DNA of 54,852 nucleotides. Source: an uncultured Micrococcales bacterium. GTDB lineage: Bacteria; Actinomycetota; Actinomycetes; Actinomycetales; Microbacteriaceae. The notes under the pieces are model-generated. The model saw nothing but the letters and a program-made list of their open reading frames with translations, was not told where the DNA came from and did not search any database. Shown here in pieces: positions 1-9,151 of the stretch (the stretch's first letter is position 1; each line of letters starts with the position of its first letter). A program made the translations under genes and the position numbers. The stretch spans positions 1 to 54,852 of the forward strand of contig CAILJO010000094.1 in NCBI GenBank assembly GCA_903834635.1, in the 5' to 3' direction.

Positions 1-37
1 CGGCATCGCGCCGACCCCTTTCTTGAATCACTCGGAT

Positions 38-2890
38 TTATGAGCAACCGCTGGTTGATCCACAGCCTTCACAGACGTGGCATGAACCTGATGGTCGCAT
101 CTTGATTCCACAGTTGAAGCAAAGTGGAGCGTCTGATTCCTTGCCCTGCAGCAACTCAAAGAGTTCTGCTGACGAGTGAACTTCGCGCTTTGCCTCAGGC
201 TTGGCCTCGATGACGACCGACTGGGCAGTCTCCTTGACCTCAACGATGGCCTCGACTTCGGCTACCGCTTCAGCTACTGCTGGAGCGCTAGTTTCGATTA
301 CTGGCGGGTAACCACCAGCGGCGTCGAGTGCTGCTGAGCGCTCACTTGCACTGTTGATGCCAAGAGCGGTGCGGGTTTCGTAAGGCAGGTAGTCAAGCGC
401 TAGACGACGGAAGATGTAGTCCATCAGCGACTTAGCCATACGGATGTCAGCGTCATCGGTCAGACCGGCTGGCTCGAAGTTGACGTTGGTGAACTTCTTG
501 ACGAAGGTCTCCAGTGGCACGCCGTACTGCAGGCCGATCGAAACTGAGATCGAGAAGGCATCCATGACACCGGCTAGGGTCGAGCCCTGCTTGCCGAGTT
601 TCAGGAATACCTCGCCAAGTCCGCCGTCTGGGTAAGACGATGCAGTCATGTAGCCTTCAGCGCCACCAACGGTAAACGAGGTGGTTGAGCTTGGGCGTGA
701 CTTAGGCAGGCGCTTGCGAACTGGGTGAGCTAGGTCAGACACAACCTCGGCGGCCGGAGCAGCCTTGGTCTCGGTCTTAGCCTTGGCGTCGCTCAGAGGC
801 TGGCCAACCTTGCAGTTGTCGCGGTAGATAGCCAGAGCCTTCAGGCCGAGCTTCCAACCCTTGAAGTAGACATCTGCGATCTCTTCCTTTGTTGCAGTCT
901 CTGGCATGTTTACGGTCTTCGAGATTGCGCCCGACAGGAACGGCTGAACTGCAGCCATCATGCGAACGTGACCCATAGGCTCGATGGCACGAATACCAAC
1001 GGCGGTGTCGAAGATTGCGTAGTGCTCTTGCTTTAGTCCAGGAGCGTCAACTACGTGGCCGTGCTGGCTGATGTGGTCGACGATTGCCTCGATGGTCTCT
1101 TGCGAGTAGCCAAGACGGTGCAGCGCGAACGGAATGGTCTGGTTCACGATCTGCATCGAGCCACCGGTTGAGAGCTTCTTGTACTTCACAAGCGAGAAGT
1201 CAGGCTCGATACCAGTGGTGTCACAGTCCATCATGAAGCCGATGGTTCCGGTAGGTGCAAGCAAAGATGCCTGCGCGTTGCGCCAGCCATTGCGTGAACC
1301 GATTTCGGTGTTCAGTCTCCACTGCTCGGTGGCAGCGGCAAGAACGCCTGCATCAATGTCCATGACCGAGGTCAAGGTGCTGTTAGCAGCCTCGTGCTTG
1401 CCCATTACTCGGTCGTGACCGGCCTTGTTCTTTGCATAGCCAGCGTAAGGACCGACAACTCCAGCGAGTTCAGCCGAGCGACGGTAAGCAGCACCGGTCA
1501 TCAGCGAGGTGATAGCTGCTGCCAGAGCGAAACCTTCCTTGCTGTCATATGGAACTCCAATTGCCATCAGCAAGGCACCGAGGTTTGCATAGCCGATACC
1601 CAGCTGACGGAAGTCACGAGTGGTCTGGCCAATTGCCTCAGTTGGGAAGTCTGCGAAGCAGATCGAGATGTCCATCGCGGTAAAGATAAGTTCTGAAGCC
1701 TTGATGAACTTGTCTGAATCGAATGAACCGTCTGGGTTGAGGAACTTTAGAAGGTTCAGGCTTGCGAGGTTGCACGACGAGTTGTCGAGGTGCATGTACT
1801 CCGAACATGGGTTCGAGCCGGTGATGCGGCCAGACTCAGGCGAAGTGTGCCAGTCGTTGATGATGTCGTCGTACTGGATGCCTGGGTCAGCACATTCCCA
1901 GGCCGCCATAGCGATCTTGTCGAACAGCTCACGGGCATCGACTTCTTCGATGACCTCACCGGTGGTGCGGGCGCGAAGACCAAACTTGGTGCCGTCTTCA
2001 ACAGCCTGCATGAACTCTGCGTTTACACGCACCGAGTTGTTAGCGTTCTGGTACTGAACAGAGTTGATGTCCTTGCCACCAAGCTCCATGTCGAAACCAG
2101 CGTCGCGAAGAACGCGGATCTTCTTCTCTTCGCTTGCCTTGGTCTCGATGAATTCTTCGATGTCAGGGTGGTCAACGTCAAGAACGACCATCTTGGCAGC
2201 GCGACGGGTAGCTCCACCAGACTTGATGGTTCCTGCAGAAGCATCGGCACCTCGCATGAACGAAACTGGACCCGAGGCCGAGCCACCACTGTTCTTTAGA
2301 AGCTCTTTCGAGGAACGGATGCGTGAAAGGTTCAATCCAGCGCCTGAACCGCCCTTAAAGATCATTCCTTCTTCGCGGTACCAGTTCAAGATCGAGTCCA
2401 TCGAGTCGTCAACCGAAAGGATGAAACAGGCCGAGACCTGCTGTGGGCTCTTGGTGCCTACGTTGAACCATACTGGCGAGTTGAACGCAAAGACTTGGTT
2501 CAAAAGCATGTAGGTAATCTCGTGCTCGAAAATGGTGGCGTCTGCCTCTGAGGCAAAGTAACCGTGCTCACGGCCGGCCTTGGTGTAGGTCAGAGCGATC
2601 CGGTCGATCAGCTGACGCAAGCTGAACTCGCGCTCAGGCGTTCCAACTGCTCCACGGAAGTACTTGGTGGTAACGATGGTTGAGGCGTTGAGGCTCCAGA
2701 ACTCTGGGAATTCGACGCCACGCTGCTCGAAGATTACCTCACCGTTTTTCCAGTTGGTCTGAACCACGTCACGGTACTCCCACGAAACCTGGTCGTACGG
2801 GTGCACGCCTTCGGTCGTGTAGACACGGTCGATGGTAAGACCAGCACCGGTGCCTGGGTTGCTACCGATGAATGCTGAAGTGTCAGTCAT
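38..2890 (-). CDS. nrdJ: Adenosylcobalamin-dependent (class II) ribonucleoside-diphosphate reductase NrdJ
   Basis: Reduces ribonucleotides to deoxyribonucleotides in the cytoplasm using a B12-generated thiyl radical. At 950 residues it matches the large class II form. The thiyl site is NPCSE with Cys362, Asn360 and Glu364; Cys155 (motif VSACF) fits the first redox cysteine, and APTGTIGF lies in the second half of the barrel. The last 27 residues carry six cysteines (924, 927, 937, 940, 943, 949) in CxxC pairs, the usual C-terminal redox/zinc tail. Before the tail is an Ala/Glu/Val-rich low-complexity linker of about 50 residues. The ATG at 2890 is preceded by an AAAGG ribosome site. It lies 49 bp downstream of nrdR on the same strand, so it is probably co-transcribed and controlled from the NrdR boxes upstream of nrdR. 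No class I small subunit is seen here. Family call is secure. Confidence 0.97.
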   Translation of the reverse strand: MTDTSAFIGSNPGTGAGLTIDRVYTTEGVHPYDQVSWEYRDVVQTNWKNGEVIFEQRGVEFPEFWSLNASTIVTTKYFRGAVGTPEREFSLRQLIDRIALTYTKAGREHGYFASEADATIFEHEITYMLLNQVFAFNSPVWFNVGTKSPQQVSACFILSVDDSMDSILNWYREEGMIFKGGSGAGLNLSRIRSSKELLKNSGGSASGPVSFMRGADASAGTIKSGGATRRAAKMVVLDVDHPDIEEFIETKASEEKKIRVLRDAGFDMELGGKDINSVQYQNANNSVRVNAEFMQAVEDGTKFGLRARTTGEVIEEVDARELFDKIAMAAWECADPGIQYDDIINDWHTSPESGRITGSNPCSEYMHLDNSSCNLASLNLLKFLNPDGSFDSDKFIKASELIFTAMDISICFADFPTEAIGQTTRDFRQLGIGYANLGALLMAIGVPYDSKEGFALAAAITSLMTGAAYRRSAELAGVVGPYAGYAKNKAGHDRVMGKHEAANSTLTSVMDIDAGVLAAATEQWRLNTEIGSRNGWRNAQASLLAPTGTIGFMMDCDTTGIEPDFSLVKYKKLSTGGSMQIVNQTIPFALHRLGYSQETIEAIVDHISQHGHVVDAPGLKQEHYAIFDTAVGIRAIEPMGHVRMMAAVQPFLSGAISKTVNMPETATKEEIADVYFKGWKLGLKALAIYRDNCKVGQPLSDAKAKTETKAAPAAEVVSDLAHPVRKRLPKSRPSSTTSFTVGGAEGYMTASSYPDGGLGEVFLKLGKQGSTLAGVMDAFSISVSIGLQYGVPLETFVKKFTNVNFEPAGLTDDADIRMAKSLMDYIFRRLALDYLPYETRTALGINSASERSAALDAAGGYPPVIETSAPAVAEAVAEVEAIVEVKETAQSVVIEAKPEAKREVHSSAELFELLQGKESDAPLCFNCGIKMRPSGSCHVCEGCGSTSGCS

Positions 2891-2939
2891 TTGTCTTGCC
2901 TTTCATTAGTTGTTTTTCTAAATTTCCTGCCGGTCCGCG

Positions 2940-3443
2940 TTAGCGGTCGGTAAGTCTGTTTTCGAGTTCGCTTTCCCCCGCAGCAGCCTCTTGGGCTTCG
3001 CGATTGATACGCAGCACGGTTATGGCCGCCTCGAAGTCATCGAGTGATTCCCAACCCTGATAAACGCTGGCAAATCGCATGAATGCAACTTCGTCCAGTT
3101 TTCTCAAAGGTTCGAGAATGGCCAAACCGATCTCATTTGCTTCTATCTGTGACGCGCCGGTGGCTCTCACAGTCTCCTCGACTGTTTGAGCTAACAAGGC
3201 CAAGTCAGCTTCGCTGACAGGTCTCCCCTGACAGGCCTTGCGAACACCGTTCACGATTTTGTGTCGGCTGAATGACTCAATTACTCCACTTCGCTTCATG
3301 ACCGTGAGGCTTGCGGTTTCGGTAGTGCTGAAACGCATGCCACACTCTGGGCAAGTGCGCCGACGGCGAATCGAGGATCCGTCATCAGAAGTTCTTGAAT
3401 CGGTTACTCGCGAGTCTGGGTGTCGACAAAACGGACAATGCAT
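2940..3443 (-). CDS. nrdR: Transcriptional repressor NrdR
   Basis: A nucleotide-sensing repressor of ribonucleotide reductase genes. The protein (167 residues from this start) opens with a zinc ribbon, CPFC near residue 3 and CPEC near residue 31, followed by an ATP-cone domain that binds (d)ATP. I start at the ATG at 3443 (MHCPFC) because AGAAAGG lies about 8 nt upstream and all NrdR proteins begin this way; an in-frame start seven codons earlier would add non-conserved residues. It sits directly before nrdJ, and two tandem NrdR boxes are in its own upstream region, so autoregulation and control of nrdJ together are expected. It is the usual length for the family. Confidence 0.96.
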   Translation of the reverse strand: MHCPFCRHPDSRVTDSRTSDDGSSIRRRRTCPECGMRFSTTETASLTVMKRSGVIESFSRHKIVNGVRKACQGRPVSEADLALLAQTVEETVRATGASQIEANEIGLAILEPLRKLDEVAFMRFASVYQGWESLDDFEAAITVLRINREAQEAAAGESELENRLTDR

Positions 3444-3479
3444 GTCGAAGCCCTTTCTACACAAGCGGCGACCCGAAAG

Positions 3480-3498
3480 TTATCCACAGATTTCCACA
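3480..3498 (+). promoter_or_regulatory. Pair of DnaA-box-like nonamers upstream of nrdR-nrdJ
   Basis: TTATCCACA at 3480-3488 is a perfect match to the consensus DnaA box. ATTTCCACA at 3490-3498 is a weaker copy exactly 10 bp further on, in the same orientation. The pair lies between the NrdR boxes and the nrdR start. E. coli nrdAB is known to be controlled through DnaA boxes; a similar role here is inference, and chance occurrence of a single nonamer cannot be excluded. Confidence 0.5.
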
Positions 3499-3503
3499 GG
3501 GTG

Positions 3504-3550
3504 GCACTATATGTGGACACATTTCGCGTCGCGGTCTCTATATCTTGTGG
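3504..3550 (-). promoter_or_regulatory. Tandem NrdR boxes controlling nrdR-nrdJ
   Basis: Two copies of the NrdR-box pattern are seen at 3504-3519 (core CTATATGTGG) and 3535-3550 (core CTATATCTTGTG). They resemble the known consensus acaCwAtATaTwgtgt. Their starts are 31 bp apart, about three helical turns, the classic arrangement for NrdR operators. They lie 60-107 bp upstream of the nrdR start. The rest of the 195-base hisD-nrdR spacer holds the DnaA-like boxes and a weak AT-rich hairpin (CGAAAA...TTTTCG at 3607-3624), which may end hisD transcription. Confidence 0.85.
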
Positions 3551-3638
3551 TTTGCGAGCCGGTTATGCAAATTTGCTGTGAACTCGGCGTGTCGCCATAA
3601 ATGGTGCGAAAAATGAGCTTTTCGTGACCAAAAAGTGA

Positions 3639-4940
3639 CTAATTAAATCGTGCAGTGATGGCGTCGCCGTGCCCAGACAGCCCCTCGGCGTTGGCGAAAT
3701 CGCGAACCTTTTGGGCGACAGCCGCGAGGGCATCCTGGTTGTAATCAACCAACTGCTGGGCACGCAAAAACGTGTGCACGCCGAGACCTGCACCAAAACG
3801 CGCCTGTTCCCCTGTCGGAAGAACGTGGTTTGATCCGGCCATGTAGTCGCCCAAACTCACCGGTGAGTACTTGCCCAAGAAAATTGCGCCTGCGTTAGAA
3901 ATCAAGGCAGCATCAGATTGCGGGTTTTCGGTGTGAATCTCGAGGTGTTCGGTCGCGTAGTGGTTTGCGAACCGTCGCCCCGCATCGAGATCATCCACGA
4001 GGACGATAGCGGACTGCTGACCACCCAAAGACGTCTTTACGCGCTCAGAGTTCGTCGTGACCTCAACGACGCCGTCTAGGGCTGCTAGAACCTCTTTGGC
4101 AAGGTATTCAGAGTGAGTCACCAAAACGGCTGCCGCCGCTTCGTCGTGCTCAGCCTGGCTAACCAGATCGAAAGCTATTAGTCGGGCATCGGCGCTGTCG
4201 TCGGCCAAGATCAAGATTTCAGTCGTTCCAGCCTCAGAGTCGATGCCGATTCGACCCCGCAACGCTCGCTTGGCTGCCGCAACGAATATATTGCCTGGGC
4301 CGGTGACAAGTGCCACTGGCTCAAGCCCAATCGAATCGACACCGAAGGCGAAGGCGGCAACTGCTGCAGGCCCGCCAATCGAATAAACCTCTGTTACCCC
4401 CAGCAGATTTGCTGTGGCAAGAACTGTTGGGTGTGGGCGTCCGCCAAACTCGGCCTGGGCGGGGCTAGCTAAAGCTAGTCGGCCGACACCGGCAACCTGC
4501 GCTGGAACAACGTTCATAATCACGCTGGATGGGTAAACAGCCTTGCCGCCTGGCACGTAGAGCCCAACCGATTCAACAGGCTGCCAGCGCTGCTGAACTT
4601 TCGCTCCAGAGGCCAATTCGACTGTCTGACCGACCGGAAGATTCGCCGCTGAAACTTGCCGCACCCGTTCGATAGATTCGAGAATCGCTTCTCGAAGTTG
4701 AGGGTCAAGTTGTTGTTCTGCCGAGTCAAGTTCATCGCGCGTCACGAAAAACGGCCGTGGGTCAACCTTGTCAAACTTGAGCGCAACGTCCACCAGTGCG
4801 TCAGAGCCTCTGTCTCTTACATCGTCCAACAGGGGTTGGATCTGCTGGACGGCTAACGTGATGTCAAGTTCTGCGCGTGGGACAGCCTTGTTGACTGCGT
4901 TTGCAGACAAAGTTGTTCCTCTTAGGTCAACCAGGCGCAT
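3639..4940 (-). CDS. hisD: Histidinol dehydrogenase HisD
   Basis: Catalyses the last two steps of histidine synthesis, oxidising L-histidinol to L-histidine with two NAD+ on a zinc site. The 433-residue length is typical. Zinc and catalytic residues are all present: Gln262 and His265 in SQAEHDE, Glu331 and His332 in ATEHLEIH, Asp365 in LGDYMAG, and His424 near the C-terminus. It starts at ATG 4940; a TAGAAT -10-like hexamer lies about 27 nt upstream. No other his genes are adjacent in the window, although in many Actinobacteria hisD follows dnaE or leads a his cluster. It is divergent from the flavin reductase gene across 81 bp. Confidence 0.97.
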   Translation of the reverse strand: MRLVDLRGTTLSANAVNKAVPRAELDITLAVQQIQPLLDDVRDRGSDALVDVALKFDKVDPRPFFVTRDELDSAEQQLDPQLREAILESIERVRQVSAANLPVGQTVELASGAKVQQRWQPVESVGLYVPGGKAVYPSSVIMNVVPAQVAGVGRLALASPAQAEFGGRPHPTVLATANLLGVTEVYSIGGPAAVAAFAFGVDSIGLEPVALVTGPGNIFVAAAKRALRGRIGIDSEAGTTEILILADDSADARLIAFDLVSQAEHDEAAAAVLVTHSEYLAKEVLAALDGVVEVTTNSERVKTSLGGQQSAIVLVDDLDAGRRFANHYATEHLEIHTENPQSDAALISNAGAIFLGKYSPVSLGDYMAGSNHVLPTGEQARFGAGLGVHTFLRAQQLVDYNQDALAAVAQKVRDFANAEGLSGHGDAITARFN

Positions 4941-5021
4941 GGCTCTCGAATCTGTCGGTGAACCCCAATTCTAAGATGCGTGACCGCTCGACTGAGTTAG
5001 CCTTTACTTTAGGTAAGAAAA

Positions 5022-5528
5022 ATGACTGAACTTTTAGAAATCACAGACCCCGTTGAGGCACTCAAGTCGACGTTTCGACGCCATGCCTCTGGCGTGGCAA
5101 TCATTACTACCGTCGACACTGACGGTTCACCGGTGGGTTTTACAGCCACTTCGGTGACATCATTGGGAGCTACTCCCCCGTTGGTTTCGTTCAACGTAGC
5201 GCGCGGATCGTCATCCTGGCACGCTTTGTCAAACGCTTCGCACGTGGCTATTCACACACTTGGAAAAGAAAACCTGACACTGGCCAAGCGCATGGCCGAA
5301 GATCACACCAAGCGTTTTAGCTTTGATGACTGGAAGACCGGCGAGAACGGGTTGCCAATTTTTGACAGTGCAACATCGGTGTTGATTGTGCGAATCCTGC
5401 AGATCGTGAACGTTGAGAACAACGCGGTCATGATCGGTTCTGTTGAAAGTGGATTACTCGGCGTCGAACAGCTGGCGCTGCTCTACCACCAACGTGCCTA
5501 CGTCTTGCCCGGCGAGATCATCAGCTAG
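5022..5528 (+). CDS. Flavin reductase family protein (FMN-binding split barrel)
   Basis: A 168-residue protein of the flavin reductase-like split-barrel family, which binds FMN and passes NAD(P)H electrons to free flavin or to a partner oxygenase. The typical N-terminal signature is visible: HASGVAIITT near residue 20, then GFTATSVTSLG and PLVSFNV. AGGT at 5011 is a ribosome site 7 nt before the ATG. The C-terminus overlaps the 3' end of dnaE by 75 bp on the opposite strand, so both coding frames share that DNA. No partner monooxygenase is nearby, so substrate and partner are unknown. Confidence 0.85.
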   Translation: MTELLEITDPVEALKSTFRRHASGVAIITTVDTDGSPVGFTATSVTSLGATPPLVSFNVARGSSSWHALSNASHVAIHTLGKENLTLAKRMAEDHTKRFSFDDWKTGENGLPIFDSATSVLIVRILQIVNVENNAVMIGSVESGLLGVEQLALLYHQRAYVLPGEIIS

Positions 5529-8500
5529 TTCTTTGCTCGAAACCGGAGAAAGCTGAGAAAGTGCTCCAAGACCGAACAAGCCCTTAATTTCGGCAACCAG
5601 CCCAGTGGAATATCTGACCATTTTAGGCAACTCAAAACTGCGTCCGCCAGAGCGCGAATGCATGTGCAAAATCACTTGGCTGTAACCTTTGTGATTGTCC
5701 AAAATCTTGTCGAGTCGTTCCAGGTTTTCTTTGGTCGCCTGAGTGTCCTTGATCTGAAGTTCGATGGCGTGGTTTTCGCCTTCTGCCGATCCCTCGATTT
5801 GAGTAATTTCATAGACTCTCAGCGAACGAGCTTCGTCGCGGGTCGTCACTTGGCCGCGCACAGCAACGACCTGATCGGCACCAAGGTCGCGGTTTTGCTC
5901 CTGAATACTGCCCATCAGCATGAACTGAATCTCTGCATCGAAGTCTTCTAGGCTCACAATCGTGTACGGCTTGTTGCTCTTGCGCCCTATCTTTGTGACC
6001 GTTGACGTGACCAAACCTGCAAGTGTTATAACTTCGCCATCCTTGAGCTGCTCGCTAGCCAAGAACTGAGCAATAGATAACTCGGCGAAGCTCGCCAATT
6101 GTCTTTCGCGACCACTAAGTGGATGGTCAGAAACATAAAGCCCCAGCATGTCTTTTTCCATCGCAAGACGCTCGCGCTTGTCAAACTCTGCCACATCTGG
6201 AATATCGGACTGGCCTGGCTCGGCATCGAAAAGCGAGCCAAAGAGGTCGACCTGCCCGCTGGCCTCGTTCTTTTTTAGAGAAGTTTGCGAGTCGACGGCT
6301 GACTCAAAAATCATGATCAGTGAACGTCTGGTGTGGCCAAGCGAATCGAACGCACCCGCCTTGATGAGTGATTCGATGACCTTCTTCGAGCAAACCTGGG
6401 ACGGCACCTTTTTGAGGAAGTCGTTGAACGAAGTGAACGCTCCCTTGGTTCGACGGGCTTCAATGATGCCTTCGACAACGTTGCCGCCAACGTTTTTTAC
6501 GGCGTTAAGACCGAAGCGAATGTCGGTACCGACGGCCGAGAAGTTGCCGAAGGATTCGTTTACATCGGGTGAAAGGACCTTGATGTTCTGCTTGCGGCAT
6601 TCGCTCAAATAAACGCCGAGCTTGTCCTTTGAGTCTCCCACCGACGTCAACAGCGCAGCCATGTACTCGGCTGGGAAATTTGCCTTCAAATAGGCGGTCC
6701 AATAAGAAATCACACCGTAGCAAGCGCTGTGTGCTTTGTTGAAGGCATAGCCCGCGAAAGGCAGCAAGGTTTCCCACAGGCGAGTAACTGCCTCCTCGAC
6801 GTAACCATTTTTGAGCATCCCGTCTCGGAACGACTCAAAAAGTCGATTCAGCTCTTTTTCATCCTTCTTTCCCATGGCCTTGCGCAAAATGTCTGCTTCG
6901 GCGAGGCTGTAGCCGGCCACCTTCTGGGCAGCAGCCATCACCTGCTCTTGATAGATGATGAGCCCATAGGTCGGGTCTAGAACATCTGCAAGCGGTTGCC
7001 TAAGAGTTGGGTGAATCGGCTCGTTGGCCTGTTTGCCGTTCTTTCGAAGCGCATAGTTGGTGTGAGAGTTTTCACCCATCGGTCCTGGTCGATACAGCGC
7101 AATCGCAGCTGAAATATGCTCGAACTCTGTTGGTCTTAGAAGTCGCAAAAGTGTGCGCATGTTGTCGCCGTCAAGCTGAAACACGCCAAGCGTCTCTCCC
7201 GCTGAAAGCAACTGATAAGCCTTCTCATCGCCGTTCAGATCAAGCTCTTCGAGCACCGGTGCAGTCTTGCCATTGTTTCGGATGTTTTCTAACGCATCAT
7301 CAATTACGGTCAAGTTTCGAAGACCCAAGAAGTCCATCTTTAGAAGACCAAGCTTCTCAAGTGGCGGCTGATCAAACTGGGTGACGATGCCCTCTTCGCC
7401 TTCGCGAGTCATGATTGGTAGAACGTCGAAAAGCGGCTCAGCCGCGATGATCACACCGGCGGCGTGAACGCCGGTGGAGCGCTTTAGACCCTCGATGCCT
7501 TTCGCAACCTCAAAAGCGCGAGCCGATTCTTCATCTTCGGCAATTAGTTTTCTAAACTCACCGGCCTCGGAAAATCGTTCAACCTCGGGGTTCTCAACGG
7601 CATCAAGCGAAATATCTTTGCCGAGAACCATCGGAGGCAGTGCTTTGGTTAGCTTGTCACCAACCGCATAAGGGAAGTCCAGAATTCGCGCGGCATCTTT
7701 GAGAGCGGCCTTGGCTTTGATCGAACCGAAGGTAACGATCTGGGCAACCCGATCTTCGCCATACTTTTGGTTTACATAGCGAATAACTTCGCCACGTCTA
7801 CGATCGTCGAAATCCACATCGATGTCGGGCATCGATACGCGAGATGGGTTCAAAAACCGTTCGAAAATGAGCCCGTGCTCGATGGGATCGAGTTCGGTGA
7901 TTCCCATGGCATAAGCAACGATGGCGCCACCTGCCGAACCGCGACCCGGGCCCACACGAATGCCCTGCTGGCGTGCCCAGTTAATGAAATCGGCTACCAC
8001 CAAGAAATAGCCCGAGTAACCCATGTCGTGAATGACTTTGATCTCGTAATTCGCCTGCGTTATGTGGGTTTCAGGTACGTTGCCCTTGAACCTGCGCTCA
8101 AGCCCGGTGAAGACCTCTTTTTCAAACCAGGTGTCTTCGGTTTCGCCAGCCGGAACATCAAAGCGAGGCATAAGTTCTTTTTCGCGGTAGGCAAACTCAA
8201 CTTCGCAACGCTCGGCAATCAGAAGAGTGTTATCGCATGCCTCTGGAAAATCGGAGAAAAGCGCGCGCATTTCTGCAGCGCTCTTCAGGTAATAACCGTT
8301 GCCATCAAACTTGAACCGTTTTGGATCACTCAGCGTCTTGCCCGACTGCACGGCCAAAAGAGCGTTGTGCGATTCGGAGTCACCAGGGTGAATGTAGTGC
8401 AAGTCATTGGTCGCAAGCAGCGGAATCGAGAGATCCTTGGCGATGCGCAGCATGTCATCAAAGGTTCGGCGCTCAATGGCGATGCCGTGATCCATGATTT

Positions 8501-9071
8501 CGCAGAAGTAGTTGTCTTTTCCGAAGAGCGCTTGGTAATCCGCCGCGGCTTCGATGGCCGCTTGGTAGCCCTTGGTTCTCAGCAGCGTGTGAATTTCTCC
8601 GCTGGCGCAACCGGTCGTTGCTATGACGCCTTTTGCATATTTAGCAAGCAGCTCGCGGTCCATTCGAGGCTTGTAGTAGTAGCCATCCAAATAAGACTGC
8701 GAAGACATCCGAAAAAGGTTGTACATGCCCTCTGTGGTCTCGGCGAGCAGTGTTGCGTGGGTGTACGCGCCTCCGCCAGACACGTCATCATCTTCGGCAC
8801 TTTCGCCCCAACGAAACCTGGTGCGCTCGGTGCGCGAGGTTGAGCCAGGTGCAAAATACGCCTCAATGCCAATAATCGGCTTGATGCCAACCTTCTTGGC
8901 TGCGTTATAAAAGTCGTATGCCCCAAACAGGTTTCCGTGGTCGGTTATCGCAATCGCCGGCATACCCATTTCGGCAGCCGCTTTTACAAGGGGTTGAACC
9001 TTGGCTGCGCCGTCGAGCATGGAGTATTCGCTGTGCACATGTAGATGCACGAACGAATCTGATGACGACAC
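5454..9071 (-). CDS. dnaE: DNA polymerase III alpha subunit DnaE
   Basis: Replicative polymerase, 1205 residues, typical of actinobacterial DnaE1. It opens with a PHP domain (HLHVHSEY at residues 9-16, ITDHGNLFG near 42), which in mycobacterial DnaE1 carries the proofreading exonuclease. The palm holds GPGRGSAGG and the catalytic pair Asp416/Asp418 in PDIDVDF. Helix-hairpin-helix, beta-clamp-binding and C-terminal OB-fold regions follow (TLAGLVTS near residue 1000). The C-terminal 24 codons overlap the convergent flavin reductase gene. It lies downstream of rluD on the same strand with an 80-bp gap, the usual lspA-rluD-dnaE order of Actinobacteria. Confidence 0.98.
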   Translation of the reverse strand: MSSSDSFVHLHVHSEYSMLDGAAKVQPLVKAAAEMGMPAIAITDHGNLFGAYDFYNAAKKVGIKPIIGIEAYFAPGSTSRTERTRFRWGESAEDDDVSGGGAYTHATLLAETTEGMYNLFRMSSQSYLDGYYYKPRMDRELLAKYAKGVIATTGCASGEIHTLLRTKGYQAAIEAAADYQALFGKDNYFCEIMDHGIAIERRTFDDMLRIAKDLSIPLLATNDLHYIHPGDSESHNALLAVQSGKTLSDPKRFKFDGNGYYLKSAAEMRALFSDFPEACDNTLLIAERCEVEFAYREKELMPRFDVPAGETEDTWFEKEVFTGLERRFKGNVPETHITQANYEIKVIHDMGYSGYFLVVADFINWARQQGIRVGPGRGSAGGAIVAYAMGITELDPIEHGLIFERFLNPSRVSMPDIDVDFDDRRRGEVIRYVNQKYGEDRVAQIVTFGSIKAKAALKDAARILDFPYAVGDKLTKALPPMVLGKDISLDAVENPEVERFSEAGEFRKLIAEDEESARAFEVAKGIEGLKRSTGVHAAGVIIAAEPLFDVLPIMTREGEEGIVTQFDQPPLEKLGLLKMDFLGLRNLTVIDDALENIRNNGKTAPVLEELDLNGDEKAYQLLSAGETLGVFQLDGDNMRTLLRLLRPTEFEHISAAIALYRPGPMGENSHTNYALRKNGKQANEPIHPTLRQPLADVLDPTYGLIIYQEQVMAAAQKVAGYSLAEADILRKAMGKKDEKELNRLFESFRDGMLKNGYVEEAVTRLWETLLPFAGYAFNKAHSACYGVISYWTAYLKANFPAEYMAALLTSVGDSKDKLGVYLSECRKQNIKVLSPDVNESFGNFSAVGTDIRFGLNAVKNVGGNVVEGIIEARRTKGAFTSFNDFLKKVPSQVCSKKVIESLIKAGAFDSLGHTRRSLIMIFESAVDSQTSLKKNEASGQVDLFGSLFDAEPGQSDIPDVAEFDKRERLAMEKDMLGLYVSDHPLSGRERQLASFAELSIAQFLASEQLKDGEVITLAGLVTSTVTKIGRKSNKPYTIVSLEDFDAEIQFMLMGSIQEQNRDLGADQVVAVRGQVTTRDEARSLRVYEITQIEGSAEGENHAIELQIKDTQATKENLERLDKILDNHKGYSQVILHMHSRSGGRSFELPKMVRYSTGLVAEIKGLFGLGALSQLSPVSSKELADDLAGQDVGTLVVEQRQLFDAE

Positions 9072-9151
9072 ATCTACCTCTTCGAATGATTGGGCACTAA
9101 GAATAACCTTGGGCGCTCATCCATATTGTCAGGCTTGCCGTAGCCTTTTTT

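Noticed and set aside
1-37. Terminator of nrdJ at the left edge
   Set aside because: CGGC-ATCGC-GCCG at 1-13 could form a short stem, but the window ends before any T-run can be seen.
38-2890. Possible intein in NrdJ
   Set aside because: Length and motif order are continuous with class II reductases; no splicing or homing motifs are seen, only a low-complexity linker.
7767-8843. A 358-codon open frame on the plus strand opposite dnaE
   Set aside because: It mirrors dnaE codons, has no ribosome site or family resemblance, and lies wholly inside a strongly conserved gene.
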